In this document: piece by piece, positions 24,813 through 33,137 of the stretch
Layout: every line of letters begins with the position of its first letter
Position numbering within the stretch: the stretch's first letter is position 1
Assembly (NCBI GenBank): GCA_045533195.1
Contig: JAZSHI010000024.1
Location: forward strand, 12,803 to 76,802
Direction: 5' to 3'
DNA: 64,000 nucleotides
Origin: SIG607 sp045533195
GTDB lineage: Bacteria; Bacillota; Clostridia; Oscillospirales; Acutalibacteraceae
Position numbers and translations under genes: made by a program
Notes under the pieces: model-generated
Databases searched by the model: none
Seen by the model: the letters and a program-made list of their open reading frames with translations, nothing else
What the model was told of the DNA's origin: nothing

Positions 24813-26072
24813 TTACATCCTTTCGAGTTGTTCTTTGTGTTTATAAGAAAGCTTCATTGCTATAAGGAAAATAAAGCTTATAATAACCAAAATAATGAGT
24901 AAAGAAACAAGTGATAATGTGTAGTTACCAAAAATATCATAAAAAATATTCATAGCAGGAGCGCCGATGGACATACCCAAATATGAAATAGAAACAAAAA
25001 TTCCCAACACGTCATTATAGGATTTAAGTCCGAAAAATTCACCTGCATAAATCGGTAACATAACCGTTTCTAAGGGAAGAGAAAGAGCAAATAATAAAGC
25101 GCTTATAACGGCAATAATCTTACCGAGTAGGGTGTCTCCGATTGTAAGCAGAGCAGAAATATTTAAAATACCGCAAACAAGGGAAACAATAACAGCGGTT
25201 TTAAGTCCGAATTTATCGTAAAGTGTTCCGCTTAAAATTTTTGAAAAGGCAAGAGTAAAGGTATAAATACTGATAATTGTAGTAACCATTCCCTTTGAAA
25301 GACCGGTATCCTCCAAAACAGCAGCATAGGAAGCAGCAAGACCTTGAAGAATAAGGCAGGAAAGAAAAATAAAGCAGCAAATCATATAAAAATAAGGCTT
25401 TTTTAAAGCGTCTTTAATTCCGATACCTTCAAAATCTGCGGTTTTTTTGGTGGTTTTGTTGTCCTTGTGCAGAGCCGATTTGTTATTATCGGCATACAAG
25501 AAGAGAAAAAGAAGAAAAACCGCACCCACAAGACAGGCTATTAAAATATAAGCCTTTTTATAACCGAAAACGCTGCTGCTTATAATAGGGGTTAAAATAT
25601 TGGTTGCGATTGTTCCGCCGAAACCGTTAGCGGCAAGAACAATGCCCATAACCGTACCCACGTTTTTTGCCGCTCTGCGTCTGATTATTGAACCCACCAT
25701 AGAGGTGGAAGTCCAGGAAAAGCCGATACCAAGGAACGTGCCCGCAAGATAAAAGCCGGAAAGTGTGGTTGAAAAGGCGAATAACAGCATAGAAGCTATG
25801 AGGAAAAGCAGTCCCGCAAGAATAAGCTTTTTAGTGCCGAATTTCGTAACAAGCGCTCCGAAAAAAGCATTGACAACAGCAGACGAAATAAAACGGAAGG
25901 TGTCGGCAACCGAAAAGGCGCTTCGGCTCATATTTAAGGCGTTTGTTACGGGAGATAGAAAAATGGTTTTACTGGTGGAGCAAAAGCCCAGACAAAGTAA
26001 AATCATCAAAAAGCAAAGCACATACACCAAAATGTTGTACCGCGGGCTGTCAAAAAATTTAAATTTCTTCAT
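24813..26072 (-). CDS. MFS transporter
   Basis: A 419-residue permease with twelve predicted TM segments and the MFS loop between TM2 and TM3 (GALVTKFGTKKLI) and its counterpart GTLYDKFGLKTAV between TM8 and TM9. It most resembles OFA/monocarboxylate-type porters such as oxalate:formate antiporters, but solute is not deducible. It heads a two-gene unit with the PIG-L deacetylase and is divergent from the AraC regulator with a 125-base gap, so the three probably form one catabolic module. Confidence 0.85.
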   Translation of the reverse strand: MKKFKFFDSPRYNILVYVLCFLMILLCLGFCSTSKTIFLSPVTNALNMSRSAFSVADTFRFISSAVVNAFFGALVTKFGTKKLILAGLLFLIASMLLFAFSTTLSGFYLAGTFLGIGFSWTSTSMVGSIIRRRAAKNVGTVMGIVLAANGFGGTIATNILTPIISSSVFGYKKAYILIACLVGAVFLLFLFLYADNNKSALHKDNKTTKKTADFEGIGIKDALKKPYFYMICCFIFLSCLILQGLAASYAAVLEDTGLSKGMVTTIISIYTFTLAFSKILSGTLYDKFGLKTAVIVSLVCGILNISALLTIGDTLLGKIIAVISALLFALSLPLETVMLPIYAGEFFGLKSYNDVLGIFVSISYLGMSIGAPAMNIFYDIFGNYTLSLVSLLIILVIISFIFLIAMKLSYKHKEQLERM

Positions 26073-26197
26073 ATAAAGCCTCCAACCAATTTAACAAAAA
26101 TTTTCATTGACTTTAATATATATTGATTATACAATAAAAATAACCCAAAGTAGTTAGCAAAAGGTACATTTAATTTAACATTTCTTCCGAGGTAGTT

Positions 26198-27067
26198 ATG
26201 GAAAAGAGAAATACGGTAAAAAAAGAAATTGAAATAACAGGCTTTATAAGTATATATTATTTTGAACACGGCAAGGAATTTCACCACGCCCCCGAACAGC
26301 ACGATTTTTGGGAAATAGTTTACGTTGATAAGGGTGAAATAGTTGCCGTTACCGATGGTTTAGGTCAAACCTTGACGGCAGGTCAGGCAATATTCCATTG
26401 TCCAAATGACGTACACAGCCATATTTCAAATAAAAAAGTGCCTAACAATATGTTTGTGGTAACCTTTTTAACAGACAGTCCCGCTATGTCCTTTTTCCAT
26501 AAAAAAACCTTTGATTTAGACGATAACTCTAAAAAGCTTTTATCGCTTTTTCTTAAAGAGGCGAAGAACGCTTTAGGCGAAGTGCAGGGGGATTTTAAAA
26601 ACCGTCACGCAATAGATTTTGAAGGAGAGGCTTTCGGTTCCACACAGCTTATGGCAGCTTATCTTGAGGAATTTCTTATAAAGCTTATAAGAAGCGGTAC
26701 GGGCGGTAACGCAATTTTGGAAAATGAAGAAGCAAAACGAATAGGCGACAATTCCACCGCCGTTCTTATTAAGAAATATTTAAACAGTATGGTTTACGAA
26801 AACCTAAGGCTAGAGGATATTTGCAATCACTTTTTTATGGGGAAATCAAAGCTTTCCTATATATTTAAGGAAAACACGGGAAAAAGTCCTATGCAGTATC
26901 TGTCCTTCCTTAAAATAGAGGAAGCAAAAAGACTTTTAAGAGAAGGGAATATGAGTGTGGGCGAAATAGCAGACGCATTAAAATATTCGGGTATCCACAG
27001 CTTTACCCGCGCTTTTAAAAACGTCACGGGCTTTTCTCCAACCTCATATATAAAGAGTATTTATTGA
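26198..27067 (+). CDS. AraC-family transcriptional regulator
   Basis: The 289-residue activator has an N-terminal cupin sensor (about 15-100: FHHAPEQHDFWEIVYVDKGEI ... ALFHCPNDVHSH type) and a C-terminal double HTH (about 195-289) with LRLEDICNHFFMGKSKLSYIFKE and the AraC signature IADALKYSGIHSFTRAFKNVTGFSPTSY. It is divergent from the MFS/PIG-L unit and upstream of the alcohol dehydrogenase gene on its own strand. It probably controls the first, and possibly both, in response to a small molecule such as a sugar. Confidence 0.9.
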   Translation: MEKRNTVKKEIEITGFISIYYFEHGKEFHHAPEQHDFWEIVYVDKGEIVAVTDGLGQTLTAGQAIFHCPNDVHSHISNKKVPNNMFVVTFLTDSPAMSFFHKKTFDLDDNSKKLLSLFLKEAKNALGEVQGDFKNRHAIDFEGEAFGSTQLMAAYLEEFLIKLIRSGTGGNAILENEEAKRIGDNSTAVLIKKYLNSMVYENLRLEDICNHFFMGKSKLSYIFKENTGKSPMQYLSFLKIEEAKRLLREGNMSVGEIADALKYSGIHSFTRAFKNVTGFSPTSYIKSIY

Positions 27068-27107
27068 GTGTGCAAAAAAAATAAGCAAAAAAATCAAAAC
27101 ATAGGCA

Positions 27108-27136
27108 TTGCAAATTTTTAAAAAGTATGTTAAAAT
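27108..27136 (+). promoter_or_regulatory. Promoter of the alcohol dehydrogenase gene
   Basis: TTGCAA at 27108-27113, 17-base spacer, TAAAAT at 27131-27136; a strong AAAGGAGAG ribosome site follows. Confidence 0.75.
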
Positions 27137-27174
27137 AATAACACAATAATAATTTTTATAAAGGAGAGATTCCC

Positions 27175-28287
27175 ATGGCAGAATTTAACATTCCCGAAAA
27201 AGCAAGAGTTGCCGTATTAACAGGCGAAAAGAAGATTGATATTCTCACTCTTCCCGTACCCGAAATCGGTGACGACGAAGTACTCGTAAAGGTTGAGCAG
27301 ACCGGTATCTGCGGTACCGACGTACACGAATACAAGGGCGACCCCTTTGGTTACATCCCTGTTGAGCTCGGTCACGAGGGTACAGGTACCGTTGTAAAGC
27401 TCGGTAAAAACGTTACTACCGACTATTACGGCAAACCCCTTAAGGTTGGCGACAAAATCGTTACAGGTCTTAAACCCTGTGGTGTTTGCGACACCTGTAA
27501 GAACGATCCCGAGCATATTCATCTTTGCCCCGGCGGCGAAATCTTCGGACTTATGCCCGGTGAAGAAGCATACAAGAACTTCAACGGTTGGTTCGGCGAG
27601 TATATCAAGGTTAATGCAGGCGGCGTTATCTTCAACGTAAGCGATATGGACGTTGACCTCCGTACCCTTATTGAACCCACAGCAGTTATCGTTCACGCTG
27701 TTGAACAGGCTAAGCAGATCTTTAACTTCAAGCAGGGCTCTTACGTTCTCGTTCAGGGCTGCGGACCTATCGGTCTTTTACTTCTCGCTATGGTTCGTAC
27801 CATGGGTGTTAGAAATATTATCGCTGTTGACGGCGACAAGCAGAGACTTGAAATGGCTAAAAAGCTGGGCGCTGCTTACACCGTAAACTTTATGGAAGAA
27901 GATGCTATTGCTAAGGTTATGGAAATTACCGGTACAGGCGCTGAAATGGCATTCCAGTGCACAGGTTCTCCCAAGGCTGCCAGCACCATCTGGAAATATG
28001 TACGCCGCGGCGGAAGTATGTGCGAACTCGGCTTCTTCGTTGATAACGGTGATACCACCTATAATCCTCACCTTGACATCTGTAACAAGGAAATCAAGGT
28101 TATCGGTTCTTGGACCTATCAGGCAAAGGACTGGATTCAGGCTTGTGAAGTGCTTAAGGAAGCACAGAAGGACGGCCTTCCCGTTGAAGAACTCTTAAGC
28201 CACAAATATGCACTTGCCGACATTAACGAGGCAATGGAAATGAATATCAGCATGAAGGGCTTAAAGATCGTTGTAATGGGCGAATAA
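27175..28287 (+). CDS. Zinc-dependent medium-chain alcohol/polyol dehydrogenase
   Basis: The 370-residue MDR enzyme oxidises a secondary alcohol or polyol with NAD(P). It has the catalytic zinc Cys in QTGICGTDVHEY, the GHEGTGTVVKLG zinc-ligand motif, a structural-zinc loop GVCDTCKNDPEHIHLC and the Rossmann motif VQGCGPIGLLLL (about 196). The best matches from memory are sorbitol/threonine/butanediol dehydrogenases, without a firm substrate. Codon use is rich in C-ending optimal codons, as in pckA, which points to high expression. It has its own promoter and terminator. Confidence 0.88.
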   Translation: MAEFNIPEKARVAVLTGEKKIDILTLPVPEIGDDEVLVKVEQTGICGTDVHEYKGDPFGYIPVELGHEGTGTVVKLGKNVTTDYYGKPLKVGDKIVTGLKPCGVCDTCKNDPEHIHLCPGGEIFGLMPGEEAYKNFNGWFGEYIKVNAGGVIFNVSDMDVDLRTLIEPTAVIVHAVEQAKQIFNFKQGSYVLVQGCGPIGLLLLAMVRTMGVRNIIAVDGDKQRLEMAKKLGAAYTVNFMEEDAIAKVMEITGTGAEMAFQCTGSPKAASTIWKYVRRGGSMCELGFFVDNGDTTYNPHLDICNKEIKVIGSWTYQAKDWIQACEVLKEAQKDGLPVEELLSHKYALADINEAMEMNISMKGLKIVVMGE

Positions 28288-28317
28288 TTAAGCAAAACAA
28301 ATCCCGAAAATAAATAA

Positions 28318-28357
28318 AATGCGGTAGAAGAAAAACGAAACTTCTACCGCATTTTTA
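28318..28357 (+). terminator. Terminator of the alcohol dehydrogenase gene
   Basis: TGCGGTAGAAG pairs with CTTCTACCGCA around AAAAACGAAA and is followed by TTTTTAT. Confidence 0.9.
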
Positions 28358-28370
28358 TAGTTTTTATACT

Positions 28371-28510
28371 TTGGCTCCCTCTGACGAGGGAGCTGTTGAG
28401 CGTTTAGCGAAACTGAGGGAGAGAAACTTAAGTAAAAGACGTTATTATAGCTCTTCTCTCCCTCCGTCTTTTGCTTCGCAAAATCCACCTCCCTCGTCAG
28501 ATGGAGGCTA
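28371..28510. repeat. MITE-like element with inverted ends
   Basis: The left end GGCTCCCTCTGACGAGGGAG and the right end, whose complement reads CCTCCATCTGACGAGGGAG, are near-perfect inverted repeats. An inner pair (GAGGGAGAGAA and TTCTCTCCCTC) is also inverted. Related elements lie at 41425 and 62443. It has no coding capacity. Confidence 0.75.
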
Positions 28511-28567
28511 GAAATTTTATTGTCAATTCAGCTGATAAACTACGCTTTGTATTTTTACAGCCATTTT

Positions 28568-29818
28568 TTAAAACATTCCTTTTCCGTAAACAAGTACGGC
28601 GGTATATCCGTTTGCCAGTTTAAGCGTTGACCAATAAACTGTAGTAAGGGTAGAATTAGCGCTGCTTTGTATTTGCTTTTTAAGTGCGTCATCGGAGCAG
28701 TTCTTTACAAGAATAAACGCCCAATCGGGTTGCCTTGAGTTATAGCAAGAGATAACCGTGCTTACAAAGGAATTATCGTTTAAGTCCTGAACTACGCTAT
28801 CGGGATTCATATAATAGCTTTCCTTACATTCGGGGATAACCTCATCGTAATCTTCAGAATAAGTGCGAAGGGAATCGCTGAATGCAAAGTAAAGTCCGCT
28901 GCCCATACTGCAGTTCTTTTTTGGAATAAGCTCATCGGTGGAAGCATCGGCATTATACCATTTTCCGTCAATTTTAAAGGCAGTCCAGGTGTGGCCTATT
29001 TCTTCTTCGCTGCTGTACATTTTTTCAGCCGCTTCGATTCCTGCCATTCTAAAGAGCAGGGAAAGAGCGTTTGCAAAACCGTCGCATTGGGTTTTTCCTG
29101 TAATTAAAGCGTCGTAGAGATAAGGGAATACGTCGGTTTTTCCGTCATCATCCTCGTATTTTTCATACTCAACGTTTTGCGCTAAAATTTTATATAGATG
29201 CTCTGCTTTTTGGTAGTCTGAAAGATTTTGGGGAAGGCTTTTTATAACATCTTTAACGGCTTCAACCGCTAATAGTTTTTTGTTGAAGTGCTCGGCGGAA
29301 AAATTGAATATTGTTATGTAATATCCGTCAAAGGCAGCCTCTCCTGTATAAAAATCTGTAATTTCCACAGGGATAGAGGAAGTAAAGGTGCCGCCTTCAA
29401 AACGCAGATTTTGTTCAAGCAGAGGAGAATCAAGGGAAAGGAATTCGGCTATTTTTATAATATCATCCACGCTCTCCACAAGAAGCGAATCAACTAAAAT
29501 ATTGGAGTAGCTGTTTTCAAGGGCATATTCAAGAGCTAAATAAACCTGCTGTTCGTTGGCGGTAAGAGCGTTATAGTAAATATCACTTCTAAGATATTTG
29601 TACCCAGAGGTGTAATCATCGAAAAAGGCGGCGCTTAAGTACTGCTCTTTGTCTTCCTTTAAAATTGTGCCGTTAGAAAATCCGAAATAGGCAGAATTTT
29701 CAACCTTCTCAATAATTTTTCGGCTGTTTATGATGTTGGAAAAATCCGAGGCAAAGGAACAGCCCGAAAGTAAAAAACAAATAGCCAAAAAAACAGCAAT
29801 TATTTTAATTTTCCTCAT
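28568..29818 (-). CDS. Lipoprotein with transglutaminase-like domain
   Basis: A 416-residue exported protein: signal peptide KIIAVFLAICFLLSGC with lipid-anchored Cys20. The second half has a transglutaminase-like papain fold with Cys in GKTQCDGFANALSLLFRMAG (about 243), His in IGHTWTAFKIDGKWYNADAS and Asp in the latter, the Cys-His-Asp triad. It resembles the domains found in cell-wall linked proteins; whether it acts as protease, cross-linker or binder is not known. No operon partner. The REP-like and MITE repeats beyond its stop end the unit. Confidence 0.8.
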   Translation of the reverse strand: MRKIKIIAVFLAICFLLSGCSFASDFSNIINSRKIIEKVENSAYFGFSNGTILKEDKEQYLSAAFFDDYTSGYKYLRSDIYYNALTANEQQVYLALEYALENSYSNILVDSLLVESVDDIIKIAEFLSLDSPLLEQNLRFEGGTFTSSIPVEITDFYTGEAAFDGYYITIFNFSAEHFNKKLLAVEAVKDVIKSLPQNLSDYQKAEHLYKILAQNVEYEKYEDDDGKTDVFPYLYDALITGKTQCDGFANALSLLFRMAGIEAAEKMYSSEEEIGHTWTAFKIDGKWYNADASTDELIPKKNCSMGSGLYFAFSDSLRTYSEDYDEVIPECKESYYMNPDSVVQDLNDNSFVSTVISCYNSRQPDWAFILVKNCSDDALKKQIQSSANSTLTTVYWSTLKLANGYTAVLVYGKGMF

Positions 29819-29885
29819 ATCGCACCTACTTTCAACATAACTATATCATAAATTAGCAAAAAATTCAATGCTGGGGTATATAAAG

Positions 29886-29914
29886 AAAAAAGACAAGCCA
29901 AAAGGCTTGTCTTT
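29886..29914 (-). terminator. Terminator of tRNA-Arg
   Basis: AAAGACAAGCC-aaaa-GGCTTGTCTTT immediately after the CCA end, followed by T-rich sequence on the minus strand. Confidence 0.9.
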
Positions 29915-29990
29915 GGCGCGCTGTAAGAGATTCGAACTCCTGGCCTTTTGGTCCGTAGCCAAACGCTCTATCCAGCTGAGCTAACAGCGC
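29914..29990 (-). tRNA. tRNA-Arg (ACG)
   Basis: Minus strand: acceptor GCGCTGT pairs with ACAGCGC, D arm AGCTCAGCTGGATAGAGC, anticodon arm TTTGG/CCAAA enclosing CTACGGA with anticodon ACG, T arm GAGTTCGAATCTC and encoded CCA. ACG is read with inosine at position 34, which needs a TadA deaminase; tadA lies at 59521. Confidence 0.97.
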
Positions 29991-30011
29991 ATTAAATAAT
30001 GTTGCCAAAGT

Positions 30012-30040
30012 ATAATACCACAAAGAAAAGAAAAAATCAA
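30012..30040 (-). promoter_or_regulatory. Promoter of tRNA-Arg
   Basis: Minus strand: TTGATT at 30040-30035, 17-base spacer, TATTAT at 30017-30012. Confidence 0.75.
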
Positions 30041-30069
30041 GTATTTTTTTATAAATCTCAAAAAAAGAG

Positions 30070-30096
30070 AAAAAACCGTAAGGATTTACGGTTTTT
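30070..30096 (-). terminator. Terminator of spoIIID
   Basis: AAAACCGTAA pairs with TTACGGTTTT; the stop codon is inside the stem, followed by a T run on the minus strand. Confidence 0.85.
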
Positions 30097-30343
30097 TGTA
30101 CATTAAATATTTTTCTCTTGTGGCAATACCTCCGCGTATATGCCGTTCATCTTTGTTTTTCTTTAAAACCTTAGCCACCTGTTTATAAAGGTCGGGTTTA
30201 ATGGCTTTAAGGCGGTCGGTTACATCTTTATGTACGGTGGATTTGCTTACGTTAAAAACGGTGGCGGTCTGCCTTACGGTTGCCCCCGTTTCAACTATAT
30301 ACCGTCCAAGCTCCGCCGCCCTTTCATACGAAAAATTTTTCAT
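30086..30343 (-). CDS. spoIIID: Sporulation transcriptional regulator SpoIIID
   Basis: The 85-residue DNA-binding protein activates and represses mother-cell genes during sporulation. The family motif is complete: ERAAELGRYIVETGATVRQT, the HTH VFNVSKSTVHKDVTDRL, and the basic C-terminus KNKDERHIRGGIATREKY that adds DNA contacts. The ATG at 30343 follows GGGAG at the proper distance; an in-frame start 15 bases upstream is less likely. It stands alone with its own terminator, and its presence marks a spore former. Confidence 0.95.
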   Translation of the reverse strand: MKNFSYERAAELGRYIVETGATVRQTATVFNVSKSTVHKDVTDRLKAIKPDLYKQVAKVLKKNKDERHIRGGIATREKYLMYKKP

Positions 30344-30460
30344 ACAATCAACTCCCAAAAGGACTTAGTTAATTGTATGAGACCAAGCCAAAGAATATAC
30401 CTCTCGTTAGTACTGCTGCTTGCTAAGTATAAATCTTCAAGCGCTTTATAGTATTTTTTA

Positions 30461-30628
30461 TTATTTATTCTTTTTATACCAATTCATAAATTCGGCTGTG
30501 TTTTCTTTACAGACATAATTTTGATCGCTGTTTAAAAGCTCAATCATACGCTTTTCATCATCAGTAGGCTCCTTTTTAGAGTTCAGCGCCTTTATAATGG
30601 TTATAATTATTCGAAACAGCAAATTCAT
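30461..30628 (-). CDS. Possible small protein of 55 residues
   Basis: An open frame encodes a hydrophobic start MNLLFRIIITIIKALNSKKE and then an acidic hydrophilic part with KRMIELLNSDQNYVC and EFMNWYKKNK. Third-base choice and composition look protein-like, but no ribosome site is visible before the ATG at 30628 and a cluster of hairpins lies just upstream. It could be a small membrane-anchored protein or the surviving end of a larger gene. I do not recognise it. Confidence 0.4.
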   Translation of the reverse strand: MNLLFRIIITIIKALNSKKEPTDDEKRMIELLNSDQNYVCKENTAEFMNWYKKNK

Positions 30629-30745
30629 TTACTGTTTCGACACCAAATCTTTGATTTGGTCACAAATTTTCAAAGAAAATTTGACTTCCCTGCTTTCAAT
30701 AAAAAACTACAGCATTCGGTCAAGTCCGAATTTACTGTTATTAGC
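30614..30745. repeat. Cluster of four hairpins
   Basis: In order: AAACAG/CTGTTT, ACCAAATC-ttt-GATTTGGT, CAAATTTTC-aaa-GAAAATTTG and ATTCGG-tcaagt-CCGAAT. They fill most of the 505-base gap between spoIIID and the MATE gene, besides the small open frame. Confidence 0.6.
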
Positions 30746-30799
30746 ATATCATAATATCCAAAAGTTTTCAATTTAATTATAAAGGCATTTTTATTAATC

Positions 30800-30828
30800 T
30801 TGAATTGCAAATAAAAATATCGTATAAT
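30800..30828 (+). promoter_or_regulatory. Promoter of the MATE gene
   Basis: TTGAAT at 30800-30805, 17-base spacer, TATAAT at 30823-30828. Confidence 0.75.
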
Positions 30829-30863
30829 CAAAATTACAGTATTAAAATTCTTGGAGTGAAATT

Positions 30864-32228
30864 ATGAAGGATAGCAAAGAAATGCTGGGTACTGCGCCGA
30901 TTGGAAAATTGTTGTTTAAATTAGCGGTGCCGACTGTAATAGCTCAGCTTATTAATATGCTGTATAACATAGTTGACCGCATTTATATCGGTCATATATC
31001 GGGAGAGGGAAGCCTCGCACTTACGGGGGTTGGCGTTTGTATGCCGATTATTATGATTATTTCGGCATTTGCGGCTCTTATTGCTTCGGGCGGTGCGCCG
31101 AAGGCATCCATCCTTATGGGCGAGGGTGACAATAGCTCTGCCGAAAAAATTATGGGCGGTTGCTTTTCCTTGCAGATTATTATTTCTGCCCTTCTGACCG
31201 CCGTTTTGCTTATTTGGAATAAAGATCTGCTTTTAATGTTCGGCGCCAGCGAAAATACTATAGATTACGCCACCGCTTATATGAACATCTATGCTATAGG
31301 CACCGTTTTTGTGCAATTAACTCTCGGTATGGGTGCATTTATTACGGCGCAGGGCTATACCAAAATAAGTATGATGACGGTGCTTATAGGTGCTGTCAGC
31401 AATATTATTCTTGACCCCATATTTATTTTCGGCTTAAATATGGGCGTAAAAGGAGCGGCTTTTGCCACTACTCTGTCACAGGCAATTTCTTGCCTTTGGG
31501 TGCTTATATTTCTTTTCGGTAAGAGAACCTATCTTAAACTTAAAAGACATAATTTCCGCATAGACGGAAAACTAATTTTCCCTTGTATTGCCCTCGGAAC
31601 AGCAACTTTTATTATGCAAAGCAGTGAAAGTGTCATTTCGGTCTGCTTTAATTCTTCGCTCCTTAAATACGGCGGAGATATTGCCGTAGGCGCTATGACC
31701 ATACTTACGAGCGTGATGCAGTTTGCTATGCTTCCGATGCAGGGCATTGCACAGGGTGCGCAACCGATTTTAAGCTATAACTTTGGAGCTAAAAATACCC
31801 AGCGTGTAAAGAAAACCTATAAGCTTTTGCTTATAACCTGTCTTATTTATTCCTTTATAATCTGGGGAAGTGTTATGTTGTTCCCGAAAATGTTTGCGGG
31901 TATTTTTTCTCCCGACGCTTCGCTCATTGAATTTACCGCAAAGGCACTTCGTATTTATTGCGCCGTACTGTGTATATTTGGTATTCAAATTGCCTGTCAG
32001 ATGACCTTTGTTTCCATTGGCAACGCGCCTTGTTCCATTATTGTTGCCGTTGTACGTAAATTTATTTTACTTTTACCGCTTATTTACTTAATGCCACAGC
32101 TGATACCGAATAAAACGATGGGTGTTTATACAGCAGAGCCCGTTGCCGATTTTATAGCAGTAACCTTTACCGCCATTCTTTTTGCTTTCCAATTCAAAAA
32201 GGCACTAAAGTCCTTATCCGCCAAATAG
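30864..32228 (+). CDS. MATE-family efflux transporter
   Basis: A 454-residue membrane exporter with twelve hydrophobic segments in two MatE domains (about 15-170 and 235-395). The opening LGTAPIGKLLFKLAVPTVIAQL and MLYNIVDRIYIGH are typical of the family, and GIAQGAQPILSYNFGAKN opens the second half with its conserved turn. MATE pumps export drugs or other cationic compounds in exchange for Na+ or H+; substrate is unknown. It stands alone between its own promoter and a strong terminator, with no regulator beside it. Confidence 0.93.
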   Translation: MKDSKEMLGTAPIGKLLFKLAVPTVIAQLINMLYNIVDRIYIGHISGEGSLALTGVGVCMPIIMIISAFAALIASGGAPKASILMGEGDNSSAEKIMGGCFSLQIIISALLTAVLLIWNKDLLLMFGASENTIDYATAYMNIYAIGTVFVQLTLGMGAFITAQGYTKISMMTVLIGAVSNIILDPIFIFGLNMGVKGAAFATTLSQAISCLWVLIFLFGKRTYLKLKRHNFRIDGKLIFPCIALGTATFIMQSSESVISVCFNSSLLKYGGDIAVGAMTILTSVMQFAMLPMQGIAQGAQPILSYNFGAKNTQRVKKTYKLLLITCLIYSFIIWGSVMLFPKMFAGIFSPDASLIEFTAKALRIYCAVLCIFGIQIACQMTFVSIGNAPCSIIVAVVRKFILLLPLIYLMPQLIPNKTMGVYTAEPVADFIAVTFTAILFAFQFKKALKSLSAK

Positions 32229-32257
32229 ACACTACCCATGTTTAGCATAGTATATTG

Positions 32258-32299
32258 TTAAAGGCATCACTTCTCTTTTTGATGTGATGCCTTTTTTAA
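32258..32299 (+). terminator. Terminator of the MATE gene
   Basis: AAAGGCATCAC pairs with a GTGATGCCTTT partner around a 12-base loop and runs into TTTTTT. Confidence 0.9.
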
Positions 32300-32375
32300 T
32301 ATACTTTTATTTTTCGGTTGCTGTCTATCGGTAACACAAAATCAGGGTGCTGATTACCGTGCTGAAAAGATTTGT

Positions 32376-32597
32376 TTATGCTTTCATTATACTCATGAAA
32401 ATCCCAAAAACAATGGTTACAACAATAATAATCAGACACAGCTTTGCAATTTTTAGCAAAAAAGCAATACCCATTATCCAGGATAAAAGCAACGCTCCTA
32501 TGGCAAGTATTGCACAGCCAAGAACGATTTTTCCCGTTGCGCACTTTGCCCAAAGGATTATCAGACCTGCTATAACCAATAAAATCACCCAAAACAT
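32376..32597 (-). CDS. Small two-to-three-TM membrane protein
   Basis: 73 residues, almost wholly hydrophobic: MFWVILLVIAGLIILWAKCA, then TGKIVLGCAILAIGALLLSW, then KLCLIIIVVTIVFGIFMSIM. AGGGG lies eight bases before the ATG at 32597. A longer overlapping frame on the same strand is less likely because it is hydrophilic and Cys/Asn-rich without a ribosome site. No family is recognised. It is downstream of the WYL-led operon and separated from it by a terminator, so it is probably independent. Confidence 0.55.
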   Translation of the reverse strand: MFWVILLVIAGLIILWAKCATGKIVLGCAILAIGALLLSWIMGIAFLLKIAKLCLIIIVVTIVFGIFMSIMKA

Positions 32598-32644
32598 ACT
32601 CTTTTCCCCTTGCTTACATAAGTTTTATACAATAAGGCAAAAAA

Positions 32645-32688
32645 ATCCTCCTACAAGTGTATATGTTGATTTTACACTTATAGGAGGA
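32645..32688 (-). terminator. Terminator of the WYL-led operon
   Basis: TCCTCCTA and AAGTGTA pair with TACACTT and TAGGAGGA, with one bulge pair, followed on the minus strand by TTTTTTT. It marks the operon end after the CxxCxGxG gene. Confidence 0.85.
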
Positions 32689-32741
32689 CAAAGGTATGTC
32701 TGCCTTAATTATTTAGTTGTCGGCATATTTAATGATTAAAA

Positions 32742-32900
32742 TTATTTATTTTCAATTTTCCCCAAGCCGTCGCATTTTGGGCAGTCGATTACCCCATCAC
32801 CGTGACAATAGTCACATTCTTCTCCGTCTTCATATCCGAAGCCGTCACAATGAGGACAATCTAATTCACCGCTGCCGCCGCATTTTGAACAATCAACCAT
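32742..32900 (-). CDS. Mini-protein with four CxxCxGxG (DnaJ-type) zinc knuckles
   Basis: A 52-residue protein made only of four zinc knuckles: CSKCGGSG, CPHCDGFG, CDYCHGDG and CPKCDGLG, the same pattern as the cysteine-rich domain of DnaJ, without a J-domain. AAGGAG lies at normal distance before the ATG at 32900. Eight Cys can bind two zinc ions, so it is probably a free-standing protein-binding or redox module. It is the last gene of the operon led by the WYL regulator and 20 bases after the other zinc mini-gene. Its role is unknown. Confidence 0.85.
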   Translation of the reverse strand: MVDCSKCGGSGELDCPHCDGFGYEDGEECDYCHGDGVIDCPKCDGLGKIENK

Positions 32901-32920
32901 TTTGTGACTCCTTTATAAAA

Positions 32921-33073
32921 TTAATATTTTCTGTTTATAACCCAAGAATGCGGTTGAGGTCTGCCCAATTTGTTTTTAGGTCTGCGAGAACAACTGCCGG
33001 GTTGAGGTCTTCCGAAGTTACTGAGCTGTGTGCTTCTGGCTCCACACCATCTGCACATATACTCAACCTTCAT
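32921..33073 (-). CDS. 50-residue zinc-binding mini-protein
   Basis: The protein begins MKVEYMCRWCGARSTQLSNF and has a third Cys in GSCSRRPKNKLGRPQPHSW; with His it could complete a zinc site. I chose the ATG at 33073, which has AGGA before it, over an upstream ATG at 33103. Similar short CxxC...CxxNP proteins occur in Clostridia from memory, but no function is known. It lies 64 bases after the 893-residue gene and 20 before the CxxCxGxG gene, inside the WYL-led operon. Confidence 0.65.
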   Translation of the reverse strand: MKVEYMCRWCGARSTQLSNFGRPQPGSCSRRPKNKLGRPQPHSWVINRKY

Positions 33074-33137
33074 AATCTTTTTTCCTGTAGGCATTAAAAC
33101 CATTCCTTTCTGTTAATATTTTATTGCTTTTTAATTT

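Noticed and set aside
32296..32592. 98-residue frame overlapping the small membrane protein
   Set aside because: Hydrophilic, Cys/Asn-rich and without ribosome site; the other frame gives a coherent membrane protein.
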